NCBI RefSeq assembly: GCF_000264785.1
Contig: NZ_AFJI01000062.1
Location: forward strand, 17,872-81,871
Origin: Edwardsiella ictaluri ATCC 33202
GTDB taxonomy: Bacteria > Pseudomonadota > Gammaproteobacteria > Enterobacterales > Enterobacteriaceae
DNA: 64,000 bases
Direction: 5' to 3'
A model generated the notes under the pieces. That model did not search any database, was not told the origin of the DNA, and saw nothing but the letters and a program-made list of their open reading frames with translations. This document shows, in pieces, positions 9,566 to 15,978 of the stretch. The position numbers and the translations under genes are program-made. Numbering within the stretch: position 1 is the first letter of the stretch; the number at the start of each line of letters is the position of its first letter.

Positions 9566-9910
9566 ATGAAGTCACTATATTGGGTTGGTAGTACAAAAAA
9601 AGACCTCCAGTCATTGCCTGAAGAAGTACAGGATATTTTCGGCTATGCCCTGCATCTGGCACAGGTAGGAGGTAAACACTCACAGACCAAGCCACTGAAG
9701 GGGTTTAGTGGAGCTGGCGTACTTGAGGTAGTAGAAGACTTTCTCGGTGATACTTATCGTGCAGTGTATACCGTTAAGTTCGGTGATGCCGTCTACGTTT
9801 CGCACGTATTCCAGAAAAAGTCTTCATCGGGAATCGCCACGCCAAAGCTCAATATGGACAAGATCCGCGAACGGCTAAAAGCCGCAGAAAACCATGCCAG
9901 AGGAGCATAA
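9566..9910 (+). CDS. higB: RelE/HigB-type toxin (phage Gp49-like family)
   Basis: The 114-residue protein has the Gp49-like/HigB layout: MKSLYWVGSTKKDLQSLPEEVQ, GYALHLAQVGGK, then KPLKGF, then a TYRAVYTVKFGDAVYVSHVFQKKS strand pair, then a C-terminal basic helix. Related HigB toxins cleave mRNA on the ribosome. The toxin-first order and immediate HTH antitoxin are typical of HigBA. It lies 18 bp downstream of a palindromic operator. It appears intact. Confidence 0.82.
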   Translation: MKSLYWVGSTKKDLQSLPEEVQDIFGYALHLAQVGGKHSQTKPLKGFSGAGVLEVVEDFLGDTYRAVYTVKFGDAVYVSHVFQKKSSSGIATPKLNMDKIRERLKAAENHARGA

Positions 9911-9911
9911 T

Positions 9912-10229
9912 ATGAGCCATGATATTGAAGTCAGCAGCGGCAACGTTTATGTCGATATTGGCAGAGATGATGCCGAGGAAATGCTGTTAAAAGCTCAGCT
10001 TGCCACCACTATTGGAAACATCATTAAAAGCCGTAGCCTGACGCAAGAACAAGCAGCAAAACTGCTGGGGATGACGCAGCCCAAACTGTCCAATATGCTG
10101 CGTGGGCAGTTCCGGGGCATCAGTGAAGCCAAAATGCTGGAATGTCTGACCCGCTTAGGGCGCGACGTGCAAATCGTGGTTGGAAAGCCGCGCCGGACGC
10201 CGGGTAGCGTGAAAGTAGTGTTAGCCTGA
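9912..10229 (+). CDS. higA: XRE-family HTH antitoxin (HigA type)
   Basis: 105 residues from the ATG at 9912 (AGGAG six bases upstream). The start codon lies 1 bp after the toxin's stop codon, so the genes are translationally linked. The HTH is at about 45-75 (SLTQEQAAKLLGMTQPKLSNMLRGQF), followed by GISEAKMLECLTRLGRDVQIVV, the HTH_37-like antitoxin signature. Predicted to neutralise the upstream toxin and repress the operon. Confidence 0.85.
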   Translation: MSHDIEVSSGNVYVDIGRDDAEEMLLKAQLATTIGNIIKSRSLTQEQAAKLLGMTQPKLSNMLRGQFRGISEAKMLECLTRLGRDVQIVVGKPRRTPGSVKVVLA

Positions 10230-10236
10230 GAACCAT

Positions 10237-10260
10237 AACAGCCCGATTTATCGGGCTGTT
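10237..10260 (+). terminator. Terminator between the convergent higA and doc genes
   Basis: Stem AACAGCCCGA / TCGGGCTGTT, 4-nt loop TTTA, followed by a short T run on the plus strand. It separates the converging higBA and doc transcripts and may act in both directions. Confidence 0.75.
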
Positions 10261-10261
10261 T

Positions 10262-10639
10262 TCAGGAAGCATTTACATCGCTAAGGGTATAGAAAATATC
10301 TGCCAAATCATCCAAATCCAGCGTTCCCTCGGCCACATCCACCATAATATCTTCCAGCTTCTGCGTCCGTTTAAGGTTCACACCCTGCATATCAAGGTAT
10401 GTCAACGCCGTTACCAGTGCTGTTCGCTTGTTAGCATCAGCAAAAACATGCCCTCTGGCAATGGAAACTGCATAAGCGGCGGCTATCTGGAAAATATCAT
10501 TCATCTGTTCATACAGAATGCGGTTATCCACCCGCGCCAGCGTAGCATCAACCCGGCCAGCATCCTGATAGCCAACCAGCCCCGGCTCATGAGCAAGAAT
10601 AAAATCGTGAATTCCAATGACCAGATGTGCATCCATCAT
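10262..10639 (-). CDS. doc: Doc toxin (Fic/Doc family)
   Basis: 125 residues with the Fic-type active motif H64-VFADANKRTA74. The equivalent P1 Doc motif is HxFxDANKRTA. P1 Doc phosphorylates elongation factor Tu and stops translation. The N-terminal IGIHDFILAHEPGLVGYQDAGRVD stretch is typical of Doc. The start overlaps the end of the upstream small gene by 4 bases. It appears intact. Confidence 0.87.
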   Translation of the reverse strand: MMDAHLVIGIHDFILAHEPGLVGYQDAGRVDATLARVDNRILYEQMNDIFQIAAAYAVSIARGHVFADANKRTALVTALTYLDMQGVNLKRTQKLEDIMVDVAEGTLDLDDLADIFYTLSDVNAS

Positions 10640-10827
10640 CGGTTAGCCAACGCCTTAATAACCTTGTTGTGTCTGGCATAAATACGCTCTGCCGACTTTT
10701 TAATCACTCGCTCGCCTTCCGGCCCGTCCAGCTTCATTTCGACGGGGGCGAACTGCCCGCTCACGCAGTCTCTTTTTACGACTTTGATACCGTATCTATT
10801 GGTGGAGCTACTATTTTTCGCCATCAT
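10636..10827 (-). CDS. Probable antitoxin partner of Doc
   Basis: 63 residues (the start could be either of two adjacent ATGs). It overlaps doc by 4 bp (ATGA). It is small and basic, ending in ERVIKKSAERIYARHNKVIKALANR. It does not show a clear Phd/YefM DNA-binding fold, so it is called an antitoxin from position and coupling only. AGAGGTAAA before the start gives a ribosome site. Confidence 0.6.
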   Translation of the reverse strand: MMAKNSSSTNRYGIKVVKRDCVSGQFAPVEMKLDGPEGERVIKKSAERIYARHNKVIKALANR

Positions 10828-10838
10828 TTTTACCTCTG

Positions 10839-10859
10839 ATACTCTTTTATCAAGAGTAT
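10839..10859. promoter_or_regulatory. Inverted repeat upstream of the doc operon
   Basis: ATACTCTT - TTATC - AAGAGTAT, 8-bp arms, 12 bp upstream of the small antitoxin start. A further ACTCTTTT half site follows at about 10871-10878. This is a plausible operator for either the antitoxin or the neighbouring ribbon-helix-helix protein. Confidence 0.55.
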
Positions 10860-10868
10860 ATCTGGCCG

Positions 10869-11048
10869 CTACTCTTTTGTCTTAATACCACGCGACTGAA
10901 GCTCTTTCCTGATAATTCGCTTAATCCACGCGGAAACAGAGGCATCACCATCAGCTTTAAGTGCCTGCTGAATTCCGGCATCAAGAGCTGGATCTACTCG
11001 TAACGCGATTTGCTTACTGCCTTTACCTTGAATAGAAATGGTTGACAC
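10869..11048 (-). CDS. Small ribbon-helix-helix DNA-binding protein
   Basis: 59 residues from GTG (complement of 11046-11048) to TAG (complement of 10869-10871). The layout is that of a CopG/Arc-type protein: a short beta strand (SKQIALRVDP), helix A (ALDAGIQQALKADG), then DASVSAWIKRIIRKELQSRG. Such proteins usually serve as plasmid or antitoxin repressors. It lies directly upstream of the doc pair in the same direction and so may regulate it or be a third component. Confidence 0.65.
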   Translation of the reverse strand: MSTISIQGKGSKQIALRVDPALDAGIQQALKADGDASVSAWIKRIIRKELQSRGIKTKE

Positions 11049-11169
11049 TTGCTATACCCCTGCTATATTTTTCTATAGTTAGTAAAGCAAGTGTATGACA
11101 AGAGTCATACAAAAACAACGAAGCCTGCAGGTGCTACCAACAACAACGGGTCTCTAACCACAACATTAA

Positions 11170-12033
11170 GAGCCGCTAACAAAACCGAGTTGATTCGAAT
11201 AACGTCAATCCCCATATAGCAGGCATGACACGAAAAATCATCAGTAAGCAGCTCTGGAAATCCTGACAGCCACTTCTGCCGCCCCAACCGCCTTCGTCAC
11301 GGGGTGGCCGCCCACGCCTTGATGACGATGCCGTTCTCAACGGTATTCTGTTTGTCCTTACGACTGGGATACCCTGGGAGGAGTTGCCCCAGTCGCTGGG
11401 TTTTGGCAGCGCAATGACGTGCTGGCGTCGCCTACGCGATTGGCAAGCTCAAGGCATCTGGCTGCGACTTCACGTGGCTCTGATGACCCGGCTACACCAA
11501 GCGGGTCACATCGACTGGAGCAGAGCACGCCTCGATGGCGCGAGCGTAGCCAGCCCCCGGGTGGCCAGGAAACAGGACGTGACCCGACAGACAGAGGCAA
11601 GCTGGGCAGTAAACGACACATAGTGCTGGAACGTCAGGGCATCCCACGCGCCGTGCTTGTCTCTGGAGCCAATCGCCATGACCCGATAATGTTTGAGCCA
11701 TTGTTGGATGCCCTCCCGGCGTTAGCAGGCAAGAGGGAGCGACCACGATATCGGCCTGACAAGCGACACGCAGACAAGGGGTATGATTTTCGCCGTTGCC
11801 GGGATTATCTGAGGCGACGGGGAATCAAGGCCCGTATTGCCCGGCGATGCATTGATAGCCATGACTGCTTGGGTCGTTATCGCTGGGTTGTAGAGCGAAC
11901 TCATGGGTGGTTAGCGGGTTTTGGCAAGCTGGGTATTCGTTTCGAACGGCGGCTGGATACCCATCTTGCATTGCTGACGCTGGCTTGTGCTGTTATCTGC
12001 TTGCGCTTTGTTGAACGGTTTTGTTAGCGGCTC
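11170..12033 (+). mobile_element. IS5-family (IS427-group-like) insertion sequence, inactive
   Basis: 864 bp between terminal inverted repeats beginning GAGCCGCTAACAAAACCG on the left and its complement at the right end. The flanking TAA on both sides looks like a 3-bp target duplication, as expected for this group. The single transposase gene is interrupted. It is inserted into the remnant of a recombinase gene. Confidence 0.85.
11225..12027 (+). pseudogene. IS5-family transposase with in-frame stop and frameshift
   Basis: The reading starts MTRKIISKQLWKS and meets TGA at 11264-11266. It continues in frame as a clear IS427-type transposase (GRPRLDDDAVLNGILFVLTTG, WEELPQSLGFGSAMTCWRRLRDWQ). 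It shifts frame near the CCCCC at about 11556-11562, then resumes with GGQETGRDPTDRGKLGSKRHI, the DDE core, RYRWVVERTHGWLAGFGKLGIRFERR, to TAG at 12025-12027. Programmed frameshifting exists in some IS5 groups, but the early stop codon makes this copy inactive. Confidence 0.85.
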
Positions 12034-12555
12034 TAAATAACGGAGCCGCGAACTTCCAGAAGCGGCGCAGTTCTGCGAACAGCTCAATAGCCTGATTATT
12101 AGATTTTGCGATAACCCACTGATCCAATGCTTCAATAAGCTGACTATAGGTAACATCTAACATCGCTAAAAACATCGCGCGGGCCGAACGCCTTCTCAAG
12201 CTGGTTAATCCGGCAGCAATAGATGCTGAAACTATGCTCTCCTCATTTTTTACGTAACGCTTTTGCTTCAAGGTCATCCCTGTAAGCGTTAAGAGCTTGA
12301 TGGACGGACTCCGCTCGCAGCCCTCCCTCTGCGACAAGCCGCGCTTTCTCGCGCGCTTGTTCCAATGTCATTTCCGGCCACTCCCCCCAATTTTCGGCCT
12401 TTCAGTTCCATCCTTTTGGGAAACTCAGCATAGATAACCGTTTTTCCCGATCTGCTGAACTCAATACGCAGATGGCTGTCCTCTTCATACTTTGAACGGC
12501 ACATTTGCCCCTGATGGTTGAGTATGACTTTTGCCGCAGCAACGCAGACCTTCAT
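12034..12555 (-). pseudogene. Tyrosine recombinase (phage-type integrase) remnant, cut by the IS
   Basis: Read on the minus strand from ATG (complement of 12553-12555), the pieces LRIEFSRSGKTVIYAEFPKRM, RKLGEWPEMTLEQAREKARLV and LDVTYSQLIEALDQWVIAK...AELRRFWKFAA follow the order of an integrase arm-binding and core-binding domain. The frame changes at a six-C run (12384-12389) and a six-T run (12246-12251). The catalytic domain is absent; the IS begins where it should continue. The location beside the right repeat fits the integrase of this element. Family assignment rests on pattern, not on a search. Confidence 0.5.
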
Positions 12556-12756
12556 GTGAGTACTGGTATAAGGTGATTTACATGATTCCCAACATTCTGC
12601 CGCGTTTAAAAATTCATCACCATTGGTATTTTTATGTCCCTACGTTGCAATCTGGGGCATAGTAATTCCATGAATTATTGAGGATTAACACCCAAGTTCA
12701 CACATGCAATGTTTTTATAGTAATGAGTTGCCCTTGCGTTACTATTTTGCGTTGCG
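12556..12756. other. Non-coding right end of the element
   Basis: About 200 bp of AT-rich DNA between the integrase remnant and the right repeat. I see no gene. The motif TTGCGTT occurs twice near 12734-12755, close to the repeat border. Integrase arm sites would be expected here but I cannot identify them. Confidence 0.5.
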
Positions 12757-12921
12757 CAGAAAGGTTTTTCAATGTGGTTTATACTGTGCAAAAATACAGA
12801 CAGTGCGTGATAGTGCGGAATATAAAGTTACACTATCCAGATGATTTTTAAAGACTATATGCGTAAGTGACTAGAATGGCGTTACTGATTACCAAGAAGT
12901 GCATCAACTGCGACATGTGTG
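12757..12921 (+). repeat. Right 165-bp direct repeat, containing the working yfhL 5' end
   Basis: Second copy of 7355-7519 with six substitutions. Here the sequence continues into the complete ferredoxin gene. A TATACT hexamer at 12780-12785 is a possible -10, present in both copies. Confidence 0.92.
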
Positions 12922-13136
12922 AACCTGAGTGCCCCAATCAGGCGATCTCGATGGGGGAACAGGTTTACCAGATCGATCCGGCGCGCTGCACCGAATGCGT
13001 CGGTCACTACGACGAACCGACCTGTATCAAGGTCTGCCCGATCGATAACACCATCATCCGCGATCCGGCGCACGCCGAAAGCGAAGAGCAGCTGTGGGAC
13101 AAGTTTGTGCGACTGTACCACGGCGACGTCCTGTAA
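12876..13136 (+). CDS. yfhL: YfhL-family 2[4Fe-4S] ferredoxin
   Basis: 86 residues, matching E. coli YfhL (86 aa). Cluster cysteines are C9, C12, C15, C19 and C38, C41, C50, C54, with the long TECVGHYDEPTC insertion between the second and third cysteines of the second set that is typical of this Alvin-type ferredoxin group. It carries electrons in the cytoplasm; the partner is unsettled. The ATG at 12876 is chosen from the E. coli start. E. coli has acpS-pdxJ beyond this gene; here nlpE follows, so synteny breaks. Confidence 0.93.
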   Translation: MALLITKKCINCDMCEPECPNQAISMGEQVYQIDPARCTECVGHYDEPTCIKVCPIDNTIIRDPAHAESEEQLWDKFVRLYHGDVL

Positions 13137-13157
13137 GCGGGCCGCCACCCGCGTCGC

Positions 13158-13835
13158 TCAGCGGCAGTGGCCGCGGGCGTCAAAACGGGCCTCGCCGTCC
13201 GGCACCAACGTTTTCGCCACCTGTCCCTCCTCCATGGAGGGCAGCACCGCAAAGTGCCCCTTCATCTCCATGTAAACCGCCTGTCCTGGCGCCGGGCGGG
13301 CGTTAATATAGGCCTGCTCGAGCTCGACCGTGCTGCTCACCGGATACACGTTGTCCGTCGCGCAGTCGTGAAACGTGGCGGCATTCGCCATATAACGGTA
13401 CATCCCTTTCACGCTCATCGCCGTCACCGGCAGCGGCGACGTGGCCGCCTTAAGCGTGTAGTTGAACGGCGAGTCTATCTCATTACCATTGGTGTCCAGC
13501 AGGCGCATATCATTCCCGACCGGACGGAAGTAACGCTTCTCACCGTCGCTGCCGATCAGCACCAGGCGATCGGCAGTACGCTGCCAGCGCCCGTATTCGG
13601 CGAAGCTCTGATCGCCGTCGCGGCTGGCCCGGTAGATCGATTTCAGGACAAAGCTGCCGTCCTTGTCCAAAAACAGCGACATCTCCATGCCGCCGCAGTC
13701 GGCGCACGGCAGCGTGCCTTGAAAACTCTGCGCCATCGGCACCAGAGGCTGTTCAGCGTACTGCGTACGCGCATGACACCCAAACAGGGTGATCACCCCC
13801 GCCGCCAACAACAGCGAAATAGCCATTTTTTTCAC
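13158..13835 (-). CDS. nlpE: Outer-membrane lipoprotein NlpE (copper homeostasis, Cpx sensor)
   Basis: 225 residues from a GTG start with AGGAGAG upstream. The signal peptide VKKMAISLLLAAGVITLFGC gives a lipobox LFGC with the lipidated C20. The N-terminal domain has the C44-A-D-C47 pair in LPCADCGG, and the C-terminal domain contains a further Cys in TFHDC. NlpE activates the CpxAR envelope response on surface contact or defective lipoprotein export. It heads the nlpE-arfB-yaeQ group as in E. coli. Confidence 0.93.
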   Translation of the reverse strand: MKKMAISLLLAAGVITLFGCHARTQYAEQPLVPMAQSFQGTLPCADCGGMEMSLFLDKDGSFVLKSIYRASRDGDQSFAEYGRWQRTADRLVLIGSDGEKRYFRPVGNDMRLLDTNGNEIDSPFNYTLKAATSPLPVTAMSVKGMYRYMANAATFHDCATDNVYPVSSTVELEQAYINARPAPGQAVYMEMKGHFAVLPSMEEGQVAKTLVPDGEARFDARGHCR

Positions 13836-13931
13836 AGTTTCTCTCCTACTGTGCAAACGAATGCAATATCAAGCGGGCGACCTGCATGTCCCCCGGCTCC
13901 GCCGACCCTGCGGCAGCGCGAAAAAAGCGCC

Positions 13932-14348
13932 CTAACCCGGAATGACCTTGCCGCGCAACGACTTCAACGATCCGCGCCGCGTTTTATCGTCGGTACGCCG
14001 ACGGCGCGCGCCGCGGCTGGGCGCCGTGGCCCGGCGTGGCTTAGCCACCTCTGTGGCCTGGCGGATCAGCGCCGCCAGGCGGGCCAGCGCATCGTCGCGG
14101 TTCTGCGCCTGGGTACGGAATGACTGGGACTTGATCACCACCACGCCGTCGTCCGTAATCAAATGGTGCTGCATGGCCAGCAGCCGCTGCTGGTAAACCG
14201 GCGGCAGGCTGGAGGCACGAATATCAAAGCGCAGGTGAATGGCGCTGGATACCTTATTGACATTCTGCCCGCCGTTTCCCTGCGCGCGAATGGCGCTCAG
14301 CGAGATCTCCCATTCGGGGATCATCAGGCGGGCGTTGATATACAGCAT
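13932..14348 (-). CDS. arfB: Alternative ribosome-rescue factor ArfB
   Basis: ArfB (YaeJ) hydrolyses peptidyl-tRNA on ribosomes stalled without a stop codon. 138 residues from the ATG complementary to 14346-14348, with the catalytic loop G26-G-Q28 in AIRAQGNGGQNVNK. The basic C-terminal tail (RRATAPSRGARRRR...LKSLRGK) is what enters the empty mRNA channel in ArfB. It begins 1 bp after the yaeQ stop codon, so the two are translationally coupled. Confidence 0.95.
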   Translation of the reverse strand: MLYINARLMIPEWEISLSAIRAQGNGGQNVNKVSSAIHLRFDIRASSLPPVYQQRLLAMQHHLITDDGVVVIKSQSFRTQAQNRDDALARLAALIRQATEVAKPRRATAPSRGARRRRTDDKTRRGSLKSLRGKVIPG

Positions 14349-14349
14349 C

Positions 14350-14898
14350 TCAGACGCTACCCTGCTGCCAGACATCCAGCGCGATTTCTATGCTGTTAGC
14401 CGTATCGGAAACCCACAGTTGCCCCTCCTGGCGCGTCACCTGCAAATCCATGGTTCTGGTCGCCAGCGCCGCCAGTCGGCTCAGGGCCTCATCATCGATA
14501 AAATAGATACTCAGCGGGCGCAGCGTCGCCAGCCGCGCCTGATTCTGCTGCCACCAGACCCGCGCGGCACGCTCACTATAGGTGTACAGCACCACCTGGC
14601 GCGAGAGTGAGCAGGCTTTTTTAAGACGTTTCTCATCCGGTAGGCCCAGCTCAATCCACAGATCCACGCCGTTGTAGTCGTTACGCAGCCACAACGCTGG
14701 CTCATCGTCTGCGCAGAGTCCCTTGGTAAACGTCAGACGCTCATCCGCATGGCAGCACCAAGCCAGCAGGCGCAGCATCATGCGCTGCTCCGTCTCGGAG
14801 GGGTGCTGCGCCAGCGTCAGCGAAGCATCCTGATAGTGGTGCCGATCCATGTCGGCAATATTGACGTTGGCCTTATAAATGGTTGCCTTCAGTGCCAT
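14350..14898 (-). CDS. yaeQ: YaeQ family protein
   Basis: 182 residues, co-linear with E. coli YaeQ (181 aa): [13 protein letters not shown] start, [47 protein letters not shown]. It has a PD-(D/E)XK nuclease-like fold of uncertain activity; the E. coli protein was first noted as a suppressor of RfaH loss. The ATG at 14898 is chosen to match E. coli. Confidence 0.93.
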   Translation of the reverse strand: MALKATIYKANVNIADMDRHHYQDASLTLAQHPSETEQRMMLRLLAWCCHADERLTFTKGLCADDEPALWLRNDYNGVDLWIELGLPDEKRLKKACSLSRQVVLYTYSERAARVWWQQNQARLATLRPLSIYFIDDEALSRLAALATRTMDLQVTRQEGQLWVSDTANSIEIALDVWQQGSV

Positions 14899-15117
14899 GC
14901 GTTTCCCCATTTCGAATCTTTACGCCATTTTACCCGTTTTTACCGTCCGGCACGAATCCATGCCGGGGGAAAAGCACACTTTTTATCGTCGGGTACCGTT
15001 GAGCCCCGCTGCCGCTAACGCAACGCTGTGATATAGTCAAAATGGAGATTTATCCGCAGGTAAGCGCACCTCGCCCGCAGGATAACGCCATCGGGTTACG
15101 CTCTATAGGAGAAGACG

Positions 15118-15318
15118 TTGCAACAATACTCTGCGTTGGTTCGGCGTAGATATGCAGAGATCGCCAGCGGCGACCTTGGCTATATCCCCGATGCGATAGG
15201 ATGTGCCTTAAAGGCACTGGATGCGGTTGCGGCCGATGAACAGCTGCCACCGGCCGTTAGGGAACAGGCGGCCTATGCCGCCGCGAACTTATTGGTGAGT
15301 GATTATGTCGACGACTGA
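15118..15318 (+). CDS. yaeP: YaeP family small protein
   Basis: 66 residues from a TTG start with AGGAGA upstream, the same length as E. coli YaeP and nearly identical in [20 protein letters not shown] and [14 protein letters not shown]. Function unknown. It overlaps the following rof gene by 14 bp, suggesting coupled translation. Confidence 0.92.
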   Translation: MQQYSALVRRRYAEIASGDLGYIPDAIGCALKALDAVAADEQLPPAVREQAAYAAANLLVSDYVDD

Positions 15319-15565
15319 AGAGTATCAAGCCATCAACTGCGATGATTACGACAGCCTGGAGCTCGCCTGCCAGCACCATTTGGTTTTACAGATCGTTCTG
15401 CGCGACGACGAAACATTCGAGGGGCAGGCCAACGATATAATCTCCCGTAAGCACGTGGAATATCTGCTGGTCACCAGCCAGGGCCAGCAACGCGAGCTGC
15501 GCCTGGATCACATTACCCGCTTTAGCCACCCTATGCTGGGCACCATCATCATCGGCATACCGTAA
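15305..15565 (+). CDS. rof: Rho-binding antiterminator Rof
   Basis: 86 residues. Rof (YaeO) binds the RNA-entry region of Rho and blocks termination. [15 protein letters not shown] and the HVEYLLV...[14 protein letters not shown] stretch match E. coli Rof. The ATG at 15305 is chosen over the GTG at 15299 by alignment. It is cotranscribed with yaeP. Confidence 0.93.
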   Translation: MSTTEEYQAINCDDYDSLELACQHHLVLQIVLRDDETFEGQANDIISRKHVEYLLVTSQGQQRELRLDHITRFSHPMLGTIIIGIP

Positions 15566-15616
15566 CGGCATGCGCTCTCCCATGTGGTCGGGGATCCACT
15601 GCGCCCCGGCCACCCA

Positions 15617-15946
15617 TTACGGTGCAACCGGTGGCGTCAGACTGGCATAGTACGCCGCCAGATCTGCCATATCCTGTCCGCTGAGCCGTGCCACATAGGC
15701 CGACATAATCCCCGCCTGCCCACCGTGGCGCGTCCCCATTTTATATCCCTGCATCGCCTCCACCAGACGCTGCGCACTCAGCCCTGCCAGCGGCGGATAG
15801 ATCGGCGCCAGCCCCTGCCCCTGTACTCCGTGGCAAGAGGCACAGGATGCAGACTTCTGCCGTCCGGCGGCAGCATCACCACCTGCCTGTGCTGCCAGGG
15901 GCAACGCCAGCACAAGCGCCAGTATCCCCATCACACCCCGTTTCAT
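15617..15946 (-). CDS. Periplasmic class I cytochrome c
   Basis: 109 residues: signal peptide (VMGILALVLALPLAAQA), then a haem c site C35-A-S-C38-H39, and Met-containing downstream segments (YKMGTRHGG, AGIMSAYVARLS) that could supply the distal ligand. This is the cytochrome c553/c4 type of soluble electron carrier. It lies between rof and tilS, a place with no such gene in E. coli. The redox partner is unknown. Confidence 0.88.
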   Translation of the reverse strand: MKRGVMGILALVLALPLAAQAGGDAAAGRQKSASCASCHGVQGQGLAPIYPPLAGLSAQRLVEAMQGYKMGTRHGGQAGIMSAYVARLSGQDMADLAAYYASLTPPVAP

Positions 15947-15978
15947 CGCTATCCTCCTGAGAAATCCGTTGTCATATC

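Larger units (their letters stand above)
7355..12756. mobile_element. Degenerate integrated element inserted at the 5' end of yfhL
   Basis: Bounded by the two 165-bp repeats (the right copy, 12757-12921, belongs to intact yfhL). Contents from left to right: AT-rich iteron-like array, a small unknown ORF, P2-type Q and L gene remnants, a HigBA-type pair, a Doc toxin with partner, a ribbon-helix-helix gene, a dead IS5-family copy, and a tyrosine recombinase remnant. The lower GC, phage genes, integrase next to one repeat and toxin-antitoxin modules all support horizontal acquisition. No intact integrase remains, so it is probably immobile. Confidence 0.85.

Noticed and set aside
11105..11287. 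60-codon minus frame at the left end of the insertion sequence
   Set aside because: It crosses the IS border and is antisense to the transposase start.
11225..12027. Transposase frame break considered as programmed frameshifting
   Set aside because: An in-frame TGA at codon 14 inactivates the protein regardless of any frameshift.
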